From: a virus
Reading direction: 5' to 3' (one strand)
DNA length: 31,167 nt
Virus record (IMG/VR): IMGVR_UViG_3300047322_001258
Coordinates: 1-31,167 of that record
Under the pieces are notes generated by a model, which did not search any database, was not told the origin of the DNA, and worked only from the letters and a program-made list of their open reading frames with translations. Numbering within the stretch: position 1 is the first letter of the stretch; each line of letters begins with the position of its first letter. A program made the position numbers and the translations under genes. Positions 14,245-21,355 of this stretch are shown here, piece after piece.

Positions 14245-14904
14245 TTACGCGAGCCTGTTGGACTTGCGCTTGCGCACCAGCGCCATGAGGCCCACCAGAC
14301 CGGCGCCGAAGAACGGCAGTGATGCCGGCAGCGGGGTCGCCGCCAAGGTGGCGTCGAAGTTTCTCAGCAGTACGTTGGCGTTGCAGCCAGAGCCACACTG
14401 ATTGACGCCATTACCGAAGTAGAAGAAGTTGTAGTTGTCCCAGCCGCCGGCGAGAGTGTGGAAGCCTTCCTGCCCACCGGGATCAGTCGAGCTTGCCAGC
14501 AGGGTGAACTGGAACGGATGGTCATCGTTCGAGCCGAACACCTTCCAACCTTCGTTCTGGGTGGTCGATCCCATCTGGAACGTGAACCCATTGATATCCA
14601 GCAGGCCCAGCAACCCATCCAGGTTCAGTTGGACGAAGTTGCCCCCGGTGATCTCGTGATCGCCGGACGCATCGTTGTTGAGGCCGAGGCCGTTCTCGTC
14701 GCCGCCGCCGTTCTTGCCGAACAAGGCGGTGCCGGCGTCACTGGCCGTGAAGCCACGCGCGGTGAGGCCGTGGCCGCCGGCCGTGAAGGTCTGGGTGTTG
14801 CCCAGCACGCCGAGATGGTCCTGGAAGTCCCAGTCCAGGATGGCGGCCGAAGCCGGCAGTGTGCAGATCGCCAGCAGGGCGGTCGTTGCGAGAAGTCGCT
14901 TCAT
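14245..14904 (-). CDS. secreted protein with PEP-CTERM-like sorting tail
   Basis: This 219-residue protein has a Sec signal peptide (MKRLLATTALLAICTLPASA, cut near 21-22). Its mature domain is Gly/Asn/Phe-rich and beta-like, with one cysteine pair (QCGSGC). The C-terminus has PLPAS (about 191-195), a hydrophobic helix (SLPFFGAGLVGLMAL) and RKRK. This is the tripartite pattern of PEP-CTERM (VPLPA subtype) substrates processed by exosortase in Gram-negative bacteria. ATG 14904 was chosen over an upstream frame because the signal peptide starts there. It is an unusual cargo for a phage, probably host-derived. Confidence 0.85.
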   Translation of the reverse strand: MKRLLATTALLAICTLPASAAILDWDFQDHLGVLGNTQTFTAGGHGLTARGFTASDAGTALFGKNGGGDENGLGLNNDASGDHEITGGNFVQLNLDGLLGLLDINGFTFQMGSTTQNEGWKVFGSNDDHPFQFTLLASSTDPGGQEGFHTLAGGWDNYNFFYFGNGVNQCGSGCNANVLLRNFDATLAATPLPASLPFFGAGLVGLMALVRKRKSNRLA

Positions 14905-14989
14905 GAGAACATCCTTTGTTGGTTCGTTTGTTGCCCCTAATGACTCGTCGTCGGCAGCATTAGGACGTGCCGTCGCCTCCTCAGAACGC

Positions 14990-15008
14990 TCATTTCTGGT
15001 TCGCACTT
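14990..15008. repeat. junction element, copy 2
   Basis: These 19 bp are identical to the core at 13182 and 15487. It holds the methyltransferase stop as ATGA. Confidence 0.85.
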
Positions 15009-15490
15009 CTGTCATGTGGGCCGCGCTTTGAACGTAGCGTCCGTAGCGTCGGCATCAGCGCGGGCACGTCACCACACAGGTAGAACGATCCGAAGTTCCA
15101 GCGCGCCCGCCCGACCCTTTTCTGCGCCCCGCGCACGTTCTCAACGATCAGCGGCACCTTGTGGCCGGCCGCCTCCGAGGCCTCGCGCTGGATGCGAAAG
15201 CACGCCTCGAACAGCGTGTTGTCAGGCGGCGGCAGCGCCTTGGCGCGCTTCCACGGCATCGCCCGGTAGCTGTAGGCCTGGCAGGGGGGACTGGCGATGA
15301 TGAGCGCGGCGTCCCGAAACTGGCTGCCGTGCAGCGTCAGCACGTCCTGGACGACAAGCATCCCCGGATAGCGATGCTCGCCATATTCGTGCCGCTCGAT
15401 GTCGAAGCCAATCACGTCATAGCCTTCCGCAAGTAGGGCCTCGGTCCAGCCGCCCAAGCGGCAAAACAAGTCGATCGCCAGCGGCTTCAT
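14990..15490 (-). CDS. compact C5-cytosine DNA methyltransferase-like protein
   Basis: This 166-residue protein has the C5-methyltransferase motifs: I (IDLFCRLGGWTEAL, residues 6-19), IV with the catalytic Cys (ASPPCQAYS, 66-74) and VI (IVENVRG, 115-121). A QKRVGRAR stretch may stand for motif VIII. Known enzymes are usually over 300 residues with a target-recognition domain and motifs IX-X; these are missing. It ends RSANQK in the junction element. It may be a minimal enzyme, need a partner or be decayed. ATG 15490 overlaps the upstream stop. Confidence 0.8.
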   Translation of the reverse strand: MKPLAIDLFCRLGGWTEALLAEGYDVIGFDIERHEYGEHRYPGMLVVQDVLTLHGSQFRDAALIIASPPCQAYSYRAMPWKRAKALPPPDNTLFEACFRIQREASEAAGHKVPLIVENVRGAQKRVGRARWNFGSFYLCGDVPALMPTLRTLRSKRGPHDRSANQK

Positions 15491-15523
15491 TTCTGGTTCG
15501 CACTTTCCGTATCTGCAAACCGC
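15487..15523. repeat. junction element, copy 3
   Basis: This matches 13182-13218 over 37 bp with one mismatch. It encodes the shared C-terminus RFADTESANQK and the next ATG. Confidence 0.85.
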
Positions 15524-15687
15524 AGGTGTTCCCGCCGCGCGAAATTGACTAGGCACATGATGAGAAACACGGCCTTCTGCTCCCTCACTTCCTGGCCGAC
15601 GAACTTTCCCAACGAGTCCAATCGCTCGAACTGATCGAGTATTTCATTCGCCTCAGTAGCGGCCCTATCTTTCACCTGGTCGTCCAT
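15487..15687 (-). CDS. small helical accessory protein
   Basis: This 66-residue protein has one long charged helix (VKDRAATEANEILDQFERLD) and a hydrophobic patch (KAVFLIMCLVNF), and it ends RFADTESANQK in the junction repeat. ATG 15687 lies 6 nt after AGGGG; ATG 15693 is too close. It sits between the two methyltransferases. The function is unknown. Confidence 0.6.
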   Translation of the reverse strand: MDDQVKDRAATEANEILDQFERLDSLGKFVGQEVREQKAVFLIMCLVNFARREHLRFADTESANQK

Positions 15688-15699
15688 CTTCATCCCCTA

Positions 15700-15724
15700 T
15701 GGTGCCCACTACTCTCGTCTGCGC
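15700..15724. repeat. junction element, diverged copy
   Basis: This partly matches the 16454 form (TGGTGCCCACTACT against TGGTTCCCACTATT). It lies just after the adenine methyltransferase stop. Confidence 0.4.
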
Positions 15725-15725
15725 A

Positions 15726-16457
15726 CTACGCCGCGAATAATGATTCTTTGAGACGGTTCGTGGCAGCGGCGTGGTACGCCTCATTGATCTCAGACCCAAA
15801 GTAGTCGCGGCCAGCGTGGCTGCACGCTTCCGCAACCGCAGCCGAGCCAGCAAAGAAATCCCCGACCAGACCTCCAGGTGGGCAGGACGCGCGAATGATG
15901 ATCTCGAGCAGCCCGACCGGCTTTTCCGTGGGGTGGATAGCCTCGCCGTGGCACGACCGCATGTAGATCACAGAGCGCATCAGGCGCGGGCCGCCGTCCT
16001 CAGACGTGTACGAGCTGGCCTCGACGTGCCCGGTGTGGGGCGGCCGTTTCTTGCGCCGCACGGTGCGCGCCGTGGCGTCTGGAGTGGTCGGAACATCGTT
16101 GTAGACCTGTGACCACTCAGCGTCCGCCCGATAGAATTGAACCGCATGTTCATGGACGCGCTTGAACCTGTCCGCGTGAAAGGCGCTCCCGTTATGCTTC
16201 TCCCAAACCAAATCTTGGGCATAGCGAAGGCCGGCGGCCTCGATCTCCGGGCCGCACGCCATCAACGAGCGCATGGAGCCGAATAGCCAAAGCGACCCCG
16301 ACTTCTTGAGGCAGGAGGCGGCAATAGGCAGCCACCCATCTACCGCCCGATCCCATCCGAGGGACGTGACGGCATAGGGAGGGTCGGCAATGATCAGATC
16401 GTAGGGGCGGCCCATCATCACGCACCGACAATCACCTTTGACCAATTGAGCCCTCAT
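15726..16457 (-). CDS. beta-class DNA adenine/cytosine-N4 methyltransferase
   Basis: This 243-residue protein has catalytic motif IV DPPY (25-28), then HPTEKPVGLLE (175-185) and the SAM-binding GDFFAGSAAVAEA (199-211). The order DPPY first, SAM motif last is that of the beta class, which includes CcrM. The central target-recognition part (RRKKRPPHTGHVEASSYT) is present, so it looks complete. ATG 16457 lies in the junction element. It may protect phage DNA or alter host methylation signals. The target sequence cannot be read from the gene. Confidence 0.9.
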   Translation of the reverse strand: MRAQLVKGDCRCVMMGRPYDLIIADPPYAVTSLGWDRAVDGWLPIAASCLKKSGSLWLFGSMRSLMACGPEIEAAGLRYAQDLVWEKHNGSAFHADRFKRVHEHAVQFYRADAEWSQVYNDVPTTPDATARTVRRKKRPPHTGHVEASSYTSEDGGPRLMRSVIYMRSCHGEAIHPTEKPVGLLEIIIRASCPPGGLVGDFFAGSAAVAEACSHAGRDYFGSEINEAYHAAATNRLKESLFAA

Positions 16458-16483
16458 TCTGGTTCCCACTATTCCCGTGAGCG
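16454..16483. repeat. junction element, second form
   Basis: This copy matches 13961-13991 in most positions. The methyltransferase ATG lies inside it, and CCCG-CTCA-CGGG on the minus strand forms a small hairpin at its edge. Confidence 0.75.
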
Positions 16484-16485
16484 GG

Positions 16486-16710
16486 TCAGCGCCAAGAACG
16501 GCGGCGCGATGTATCTCGCACGGTGTCAATCAGAACTCCGGAGGGCTTTGGGCCGAGCCCTTCCATCCATAATGCCGCCGCGATTTCGATCTCTGCCATT
16601 CGGTTGAACAGGGCGCGCTTTTCGGGCGACAGAGCAGCAATAACGGCGGTGCACTTTGGCTCATCCTTAATTCCCAAGAACCTCGCCAGTTCATCATTAT
16701 TCATCGTCAT
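16486..16710 (-). CDS. small helical protein
   Basis: This 74-residue protein (MNNDELARFLGIKDEPKC, then ALSPEKRALFNRMAEIEIAA) is helical and may bind DNA or protein. GGAGA lies 7 nt before ATG 16710. The function is unknown. Confidence 0.6.
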   Translation of the reverse strand: MTMNNDELARFLGIKDEPKCTAVIAALSPEKRALFNRMAEIEIAAALWMEGLGPKPSGVLIDTVRDTSRRRSWR

Positions 16711-16735
16711 CTATTCATCTCCATGAACGGTGCGG

Positions 16736-16987
16736 TCACCTGCTGTCTGCGCCATCGAGTGTGTGCCTCTCGACTTCATGAATATCGCGGCATTCCATTT
16801 TCTTGCATACATGCACGCTTGCTGCGCCGCCGGCCTCGATCGCACAATCCGAACAGGCAAAAATAGTCTGGTCGCCACATACCACGCATGGGGTGAGAAT
16901 AAACGGGCATTCGTGCTGCCCCCAGTGGTCGCCGCCGCATTTCGGGCAATCCTTGATCGTCATGGTGGCACCGCTGATGTGGGTCAT
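16736..16987 (-). CDS. small protein with multiple zinc-binding cysteines
   Basis: This 83-residue protein has CPKCGG (14-19) with HEC, CVVCG (34-38) with CSDC (45-48), and CKKMEC near the end, so probably two or three zinc sites. ATG 16987 overlaps the upstream stop (ATGA); a second ATG (16963) is possible. It resembles general zinc-ribbon accessory proteins, with no clear function. Confidence 0.65.
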   Translation of the reverse strand: MTHISGATMTIKDCPKCGGDHWGQHECPFILTPCVVCGDQTIFACSDCAIEAGGAASVHVCKKMECRDIHEVERHTLDGADSR

Positions 16988-17220
16988 GGGGGTTTCTGCT
17001 CCAGGGTCGGAGCCGCTATCGTTTCAGTGAGGCGCAAATCGACGTATGAGCGACCGTTCTTCGCTCCAATCCAAAAATGCCTGTAACTTCCATCCGCCGC
17101 GCCGATTTCCATCCACCACTCGCTGTCGGACATTCGCTCGATGTGCAGCGTGCAGCCGTGCGCGATAATCTCATCGATCGACTCATCGGGATTGCTGCGG
17201 ATTTCGATCGCGGTGGTCAT
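16984..17220 (-). CDS. small protein of unknown function
   Basis: This 78-residue mixed alpha/beta protein (SIDEIIAHGCTLHIERMSDS, then WWMEIGAADGSYRHFWIGAK) starts at ATG 17220 with GGAG 8 nt upstream. The gene upstream is 186 nt away, so a transcript may start between them. I do not recognise the family. Confidence 0.6.
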   Translation of the reverse strand: MTTAIEIRSNPDESIDEIIAHGCTLHIERMSDSEWWMEIGAADGSYRHFWIGAKNGRSYVDLRLTETIAAPTLEQKPP

Positions 17221-17238
17221 CTCACACATCTCCAACAA

Positions 17239-17267
17239 CGGTAGCCCAACAACGGTAGCCGTTGTCT
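17239..17267. repeat. short direct and inverted repeats
   Basis: CAACGGTAGC occurs twice. The second copy forms CAACGG-TAG-CCGTTG followed by TCTTTTG on the plus strand, a weak hairpin that could regulate or terminate. The remaining bases up to 17406 hold nothing I can name. Confidence 0.35.
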
Positions 17268-17406
17268 TTTGTGTACCAAGTATGCCGGCGCTGGCCGCCT
17301 TGTCGGCTCTATCTACCCCCTGGGACAGGCCCCTGGGGCGGCACCCACCGAGGCGGCCTTGCTTATCCAGACGAGCCGCCGGCCACCCGCGGAAAGGACG
17401 GGTGCC

Positions 17407-17826
17407 TCAGATATCCTCGTACCGGTCGCCGCCTTCGCGGCCGGCCTGCAGGCGCTTCATGCCGTCCCCTTCTCTGCCCCCTTCTCTTGCGTGGGGGTGG
17501 GGGTGGGGACCCTGCAGGGCGGCGATGCCGTCCTGCACCGGACGCGCCTCCTTGATCGACTGCCCGATGTGGGAGAGCAGTTGCTCCAACCGGGCGTTCT
17601 CCCGCAGCAACTGCCCAATCCGTTCGCCCAGCACCTTCTTGTCGTTGCGCAAGTCCTGCAAGGCGATGTTCAGTGAGTCCAAGGTGCGGCGCAGGTCATC
17701 GCATTCCCGGTCCAATGCCTCCTTGGCCTCGGCGGTGGCCCGCATGTCGGCCAATACGTCGGGCACCTTCTCCATGAAGTGCCGGAACGACACCTCGAAC
17801 CGCTCCACCGTCTCGGTACTAATCAT
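17407..17826 (-). CDS. coiled-coil protein
   Basis: This 139-residue protein has a long heptad-like helix at about 35-95 (ALDRECDDLRRTLDSLNIAL, then LLRENARLEQLL) and a histidine/glycine-rich tail (HPHPHAREGG). It should form a dimer or trimer. It may pair with the 57-residue protein upstream. The function is unknown. Confidence 0.65.
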   Translation of the reverse strand: MISTETVERFEVSFRHFMEKVPDVLADMRATAEAKEALDRECDDLRRTLDSLNIALQDLRNDKKVLGERIGQLLRENARLEQLLSHIGQSIKEARPVQDGIAALQGPHPHPHAREGGREGDGMKRLQAGREGGDRYEDI

Positions 17827-17848
17827 GTGATTTCGTCCTTTCCTGCCG

Positions 17849-18022
17849 TTAGTGGGCGTCAATCGACGCTATCAACGAATTCAGCCGGGCCTCGACCGTC
17901 GCCGTCAATTTGTCGATCGCCATCGCCACGGCGTCGAGCCCGTCCGACACCTGCTCCAGCAACTCGCCCATCTCCTTGACGAACGCCGCCGTCACGTCCT
18001 CGTCATCGTGCTCGTCGCTCAT
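17849..18022 (-). CDS. small acidic helical protein
   Basis: This 57-residue protein (MSDEHDDEDVTAAFVKEMGE, then DAVAMAIDKLTATVEARLNS) has an acidic start and one amphipathic helix. The gene ends 23 nt before the coiled-coil gene. It is likely a partner or a small regulator. It is missed by longer-ORF searches but has good reading-frame quality. Confidence 0.5.
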   Translation of the reverse strand: MSDEHDDEDVTAAFVKEMGELLEQVSDGLDAVAMAIDKLTATVEARLNSLIASIDAH

Positions 18023-18037
18023 GTGTGAACACCCTCA

Positions 18038-18316
18038 TTACGTCGGTTGAAACTGGAACACGCCGGCCACGCCGAGAATGTTGATCGACGCCTTGAGCTG
18101 CGGTGAGGCCGCTCCCTGCACCACATAGCCGTTGGCCTTGAGCAACTCCATCTCGGGCGAGGTGGCCGACAGCAGTTCCACGTCCAGCCACAGGCTGCCG
18201 CCGTAATTGTTGGTGGCGTCGATGTGACTGATGCCCACCAGGGTGCCGTCCGTCAGCAACAGGCCGAACAGGCCGGTGGTGGTGAGCGCACGCTCGATGA
18301 TGACGGGATTGGCCAT
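18038..18316 (-). CDS. small virion or accessory protein
   Basis: This 92-residue protein is beta-like (TGLFGLLLTDGTLVGISHID) and overlaps the upstream stop as TAATG. It has no membrane helix or cysteine motif. The family is unknown. Confidence 0.6.
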   Translation of the reverse strand: MANPVIIERALTTTGLFGLLLTDGTLVGISHIDATNNYGGSLWLDVELLSATSPEMELLKANGYVVQGAASPQLKASINILGVAGVFQFQPT

Positions 18317-18768
18317 TAGACTGGGATCTCCACGATGGTGATGCCGTACTGCGCCTCGATGAGGCGCTTCTTCAGCTTGTACACCGCCGTCCGCACCCCC
18401 TTCACATCCTCGTAGAGGCGGACCGGAACCGGCCCGGTGTGATCCGTGTATTCGAAATCCGGCATGTAGACGAACATGGTGTCGCCCGCGATCTCGAACG
18501 CCAGCCGAGTGTGCACCGCCAAATCACTGATCTGCCCGGCCTTCACCAGCAACAACAACTCGCCATAGCGCTTGGCCTCGGCCTCCGAGTCGAACCAGAT
18601 GCCGTCGACCTCGACGCGCCGGTTGCCGTATTTGCTGCGCTGGTTGCCGTATTTGCCCCCTGCGAGCAGAAACCGCACGTCCTTGCCCTTATGCAGACGC
18701 GCCAGCTCGCGCGGCGTCACGGTCGCAGTCGCAGTCGGTGTCGGTGTCGGTGTCTTGCGATAACCCAT
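18316..18768 (-). CDS. DUF1064-type nuclease-like protein
   Basis: This 150-residue protein starts with a low-complexity TPTPTPTATATVTP. It then matches the DUF1064 pattern: KYGNRRVEVDGIWFDSEAEA, AKRYGELL, PDFEYTD, YEDVKG, KKRLIEAQYGI. The acidic D/E and K residues suit a PD-(D/E)XK fold, so a Holliday-junction- or structure-specific nuclease is likely. GAGGGG precedes ATG 18768. It is the first gene of the minus-strand block. Confidence 0.82.
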   Translation of the reverse strand: MGYRKTPTPTPTATATVTPRELARLHKGKDVRFLLAGGKYGNQRSKYGNRRVEVDGIWFDSEAEAKRYGELLLLVKAGQISDLAVHTRLAFEIAGDTMFVYMPDFEYTDHTGPVPVRLYEDVKGVRTAVYKLKKRLIEAQYGITIVEIPV

Positions 18769-18815
18769 GAACGTCCCCCTCCTCTGGCGTGGGGGCAGGC
18801 CCTCATGCCCATGCG

Positions 18816-18835
18816 AAGACGGATGTGAACATCCT
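18816..18835. repeat. 20-bp repeat, copy 1
   Basis: Identical to 18962-18981. It contains GGATGT-GA-ACATCC, an inverted repeat of 6 bp per arm, a possible protein site. Confidence 0.7.
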
Positions 18836-18961
18836 CATGCCCATGAGTCAATAACTGACATGTCGCCTTACGGCTGTCAACAGGGAAGCGACAGAAAGCA
18901 GACTCCCGAGAGAAGAAATCAGCAGGTTGTAGAGGCCGGCCCCCAGCCGCCATGACACGCC

Positions 18962-18981
18962 AAGACGGATGTGAACATCCT
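18962..18981. repeat. 20-bp repeat, copy 2
   Basis: A perfect copy of 18816-18835, 146 bp away, in the same orientation. Confidence 0.7.
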
Positions 18982-19352
18982 GATGTGTCCGCAAGCCAGG
19001 GGCCAGCCCGTGCTCCCGTCGCATGGCGAGAAGCAACACCAAAGATGACACACCCTTCACCAAAACCCAACGCCTGACGTGCTTGAGGCAAATCAGCAGT
19101 GCCAAATACAACCGCCCCCGAACTCCCGGTTGCCGCAGCCCGCAGATGCTCCCCCTGTCCCCGCAACTTTTGGGGGGGCGTGGGAACATGGGCGCCCGCA
19201 TCGGCCCTCTCGGGGCCCAGGGGGCTTGCGCGGGGGCTCGCGCGCACCGTCGCAGCCAGGCCCCTCCCGGCCCCGGTTCACTGATAGGCAGTTAGCGGCT
19301 CAGGCATCGGAAAGCCCAATGAACACAGAGAGTTAGGAGATGCAGATGGGTT

Positions 19353-19377
19353 CAGGGTAACGGCCCAGGGTAACGGC
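19353..19377. repeat. tandem repeat
   Basis: CAGGGTAACGGC occurs twice with one base between copies (19353-19364, 19366-19377). Confidence 0.6.
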
Positions 19378-19622
19378 ACGGCAATGTCAGGCCTAGTGCC
19401 ACAAGCACGGCCCATGTGCCTCTCGGCTGGCTCTATGCTGCAGTGCAGCACAGAGGCGCTCTAGCGTCCGTCCTCTACGTCTTGTCGCGAGCGACTGACG
19501 TTCGGAGTGCAGGCCTTCGCTTGGGGAAGCTCAGGGAAGTCAGAGCCGCGCGCGATGTGCAACTATCGCACGGCATGTGTCAATCCCCCTTGTAGTGTTC
19601 GGAACGGATTGTGGAATATTAG

Positions 19623-19652
19623 TCGCATATCGGGATTATGAGCCTCGCATAT
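19623..19652. repeat. octamer pair at 22-bp spacing
   Basis: TCGCATAT recurs at 19623 and 19645, on the same DNA face (about two turns apart). It could be an operator about 80 bp upstream of the early promoter. Confidence 0.4.
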
Positions 19653-19721
19653 GATTGATTCGGGGGCTGCAGATTTGGACGATTGATCATGCGAAGGGGG
19701 GGGTAGGAAGGTGACATGTCA

Positions 19722-19751
19722 TTGACAGTGGCCGATATGGCCGAGTAGGAT
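19722..19751 (+). promoter_or_regulatory. sigma70-type early promoter
   Basis: TTGACA (19722-19727) and TAGGAT (19746-19751) are 18 bp apart. The first gene of the plus-strand operon starts 67 bp downstream. The palindrome TGACATGTCA (19712-19721) abuts the -35 box, so repression is likely. Confidence 0.6.
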
Positions 19752-19818
19752 GCTGGCGTTGAGACCAACCACGAGCTAGCGCCGCTAGCCTGAACCGTTA
19801 CCGGAAAGGACCTCTCCC

Positions 19819-20082
19819 ATGACGACCGCCAATCTCCCTAAATCCCCCCACCTGACGCCCCTGACGGAGGATCAGATCGAGCGCCGCGTCGAGCGCGTGA
19901 TGGATGCGTTGGATGCCCGGTTCATGGCCGGGAAGCTATCGCGGGCCGACTACGACTGGGAGGTTAAGAGCCTCGCGGCCTGGGCCGATGAGCAATACCG
20001 CGACGAGACGCAATACAATCGCGAGTTAGCGTTGCGCATTCGCCATACCGGGCCGAACGGCATCCTGCCGCCGCGCTCCTGA
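19819..20082 (+). CDS. small early protein
   Basis: This 87-residue charged helical protein (EDQIERRVERVMDALDARFM, GKLSRADYDWEVKSLAAW) opens the plus-strand operon. GGAAAGGA stands 8 nt before ATG, the element shared by the operon. It resembles short helical proteins of unknown role. Confidence 0.7.
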   Translation: MTTANLPKSPHLTPLTEDQIERRVERVMDALDARFMAGKLSRADYDWEVKSLAAWADEQYRDETQYNRELALRIRHTGPNGILPPRS

Positions 20083-20108
20083 ACCCATGAACTGGAAAGG
20101 ACTCCACC

Positions 20109-20630
20109 ATGCTTACGAAGCTGGACATTGCTGCATTGCGCAGATGCGACGACATTTGCGTGCATCTGGGATCTCGGCATCCGGAAGGGCTTGTGCGGGC
20201 GATCAAGCGCAAGGGTTATGGCAATACCGATCCGTTTGCGACGGATATTGAGCACATTGTAACGGCCAAGGTTGCGATTGATACCTTGCGCGGGCGGCGA
20301 GCTATGGAGGCTGGCGGCGTCGAATGCTTTGCGATGATCGGCGTGTATATCCCGCAGCACACCGGGCAATCGGCCATCTTGAAGACGTTGCGTGCCGATG
20401 ACGAGATTACGTTCCGGTTTTATCCTGACGCCCATACCAATGGTTACGTTGCGATGGGCGGATTGCACGCCGACGTGCTTTATTTGGATGTCCGTCGCGA
20501 TGGCAAGACGATTGCGCGATGGCAGCTCGCGATTAGCATTTGCCCGGCGAATTCCGCTCGCATGTGTCGTGGCGTTCCCAACTCGGAGCATTACAGCGCA
20601 GAGGCCGAATCGGCCCGCAAGGTTGCGTGA
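20109..20630 (+). CDS. early protein of unknown function
   Basis: This 173-residue alpha/beta protein starts with a helical segment (LTKLDIAALRRCDDICVHLG) and has a beta-rich second half (ITFRFYPDAHTNGYVAMGG). It shares GGAAAGGA-N7-ATG with its neighbours. I do not recognise it. Confidence 0.68.
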   Translation: MLTKLDIAALRRCDDICVHLGSRHPEGLVRAIKRKGYGNTDPFATDIEHIVTAKVAIDTLRGRRAMEAGGVECFAMIGVYIPQHTGQSAILKTLRADDEITFRFYPDAHTNGYVAMGGLHADVLYLDVRRDGKTIARWQLAISICPANSARMCRGVPNSEHYSAEAESARKVA

Positions 20631-20634
20631 GGCG

Positions 20635-20684
20635 TGATTGCAGCCAATGGGGCTTGCGGGCCCCATTACCGGCAATCATGCCGA
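20635..20684. repeat. 50-bp hairpin repeat, copy 1
   Basis: Identical over 50 bp to 21071-21120. The centre, AATGGGGC-TTGCGG-GCCCCATT, is an 8-bp stem with a 6-nt loop. It lies in the gap between two early genes. Confidence 0.9.
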
Positions 20685-20707
20685 CAACGGACGGGAAGGA
20701 CTCTGCA

Positions 20708-21073
20708 ATGGCATACGCAGAACGAAATCGGGCCTTGAAGGCATTGCTTGAGCAAGCTTTCGGCAGGGGCAAGGTGTCGGTGAAAGGCCATCGCGGCACG
20801 GCGAGCGGCTGGGCAACGATCAAGATCGCCCATGCGCCGCGCAACCAGCGTGAGGCGCAGGAGCTGCGGGCGCAGGTGTGGAAACTGATCCGCGCTGGCA
20901 AGGTTGAGATTCCGACCTACGGCTATGACGATCCGGGCTCGGACTATGGCCACGGCAATTGCCTCCATATCCATTTCGAGCCATCCCGCGAGCAGGCTGA
21001 TTTCCATGGCCCCGAGGCTTGGCGGCACCACCTGAGCGCGGCCGATTGGGACGCTCTCAAGTCGCAAGCCTGA
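20708..21073 (+). CDS. early protein of unknown function
   Basis: This 121-residue protein starts at ATG 20708 with GGGAAGGA 7 nt upstream; the frame's upstream extension runs through the repeat and is not used. It has a Gly/basic start (FGRGKVSVKGHRGTASGW) and ends in an aromatic/acidic half (YGYDDPGSDYGHGNCLHIHF). It resembles no family I can name. Its stop codon starts the second 50-bp repeat. Confidence 0.68.
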   Translation: MAYAERNRALKALLEQAFGRGKVSVKGHRGTASGWATIKIAHAPRNQREAQELRAQVWKLIRAGKVEIPTYGYDDPGSDYGHGNCLHIHFEPSREQADFHGPEAWRHHLSAADWDALKSQA

Positions 21074-21120
21074 TTGCAGCCAATGGGGCTTGCGGGCCCC
21101 ATTACCGGCAATCATGCCGA
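21071..21120. repeat. 50-bp hairpin repeat, copy 2
   Basis: A perfect copy of 20635-20684. Its first three bases are the stop of the gene at 20708. As RNA it would form the same stem-loop 26 nt before the next ATG. Confidence 0.9.
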
Positions 21121-21145
21121 GCACGAACCTGGAAAGGATTCCACC

Positions 21146-21355
21146 ATGGCCGACAACCGATTTCCCTATACGCCAGAACTGGCGCCGTTCCAGCGCGCCT
21201 TTGACGCTTGGCTTGACGAAATCATCCGCGTTTATGGGCCTGATTCGGGCGCCGGATGGGATGAGCGCGGGCGCGGCGCGGAAGGTTCGCATCTGCGCAA
21301 GCTTTGGGATGCGCGGCACGCGGCGCGACAAGCTTGGCTTAGGAGCGCAGCATGA
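21146..21355 (+). CDS. small early protein
   Basis: This 69-residue protein is helical and aromatic (PFQRAFDAWLDEIIRVYGPD). ATG 21146 has GGAAAGGA 7 nt upstream. Its stop makes an ATGA overlap with the next gene. The function is unknown. Confidence 0.65.
   Translation: MADNRFPYTPELAPFQRAFDAWLDEIIRVYGPDSGAGWDERGRGAEGSHLRKLWDARHAARQAWLRSAA

Larger units (their letters stand above)
18769..19818. promoter_or_regulatory. 1-kb gene-free control region between divergent operons
   Basis: I found no supported gene. It carries two copies of a 20-bp sequence with an inverted repeat (18816-18835, 18962-18981). A 13-bp tandem repeat lies at 19353-19377, and an octamer TCGCATAT is repeated at 22-bp spacing (19623, 19645). 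A strong plus-strand promoter is at 19722-19751. A weak minus-strand promoter is possible at 18851-18880 (TTGACA-N18-AGTTAT). The stretch 19150-19280 is very GC-rich. It probably controls both operons. Confidence 0.5.

Noticed and set aside
14990-15015. Longer start (ATG 15015) for the PEP-CTERM-like gene
   Set aside because: It crosses the junction element, has no signal peptide at its start and would hide the clear one at 14904.
17318-17342. CCCCTGGG repeats after the gap at 17239
   Set aside because: They are short direct repeats in GC-rich DNA without pairing or other support.
20635-21120. CRISPR-like repeats
   Set aside because: There are only two copies, 436 bp apart, with a gene between them. 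No array structure or cas genes are visible.
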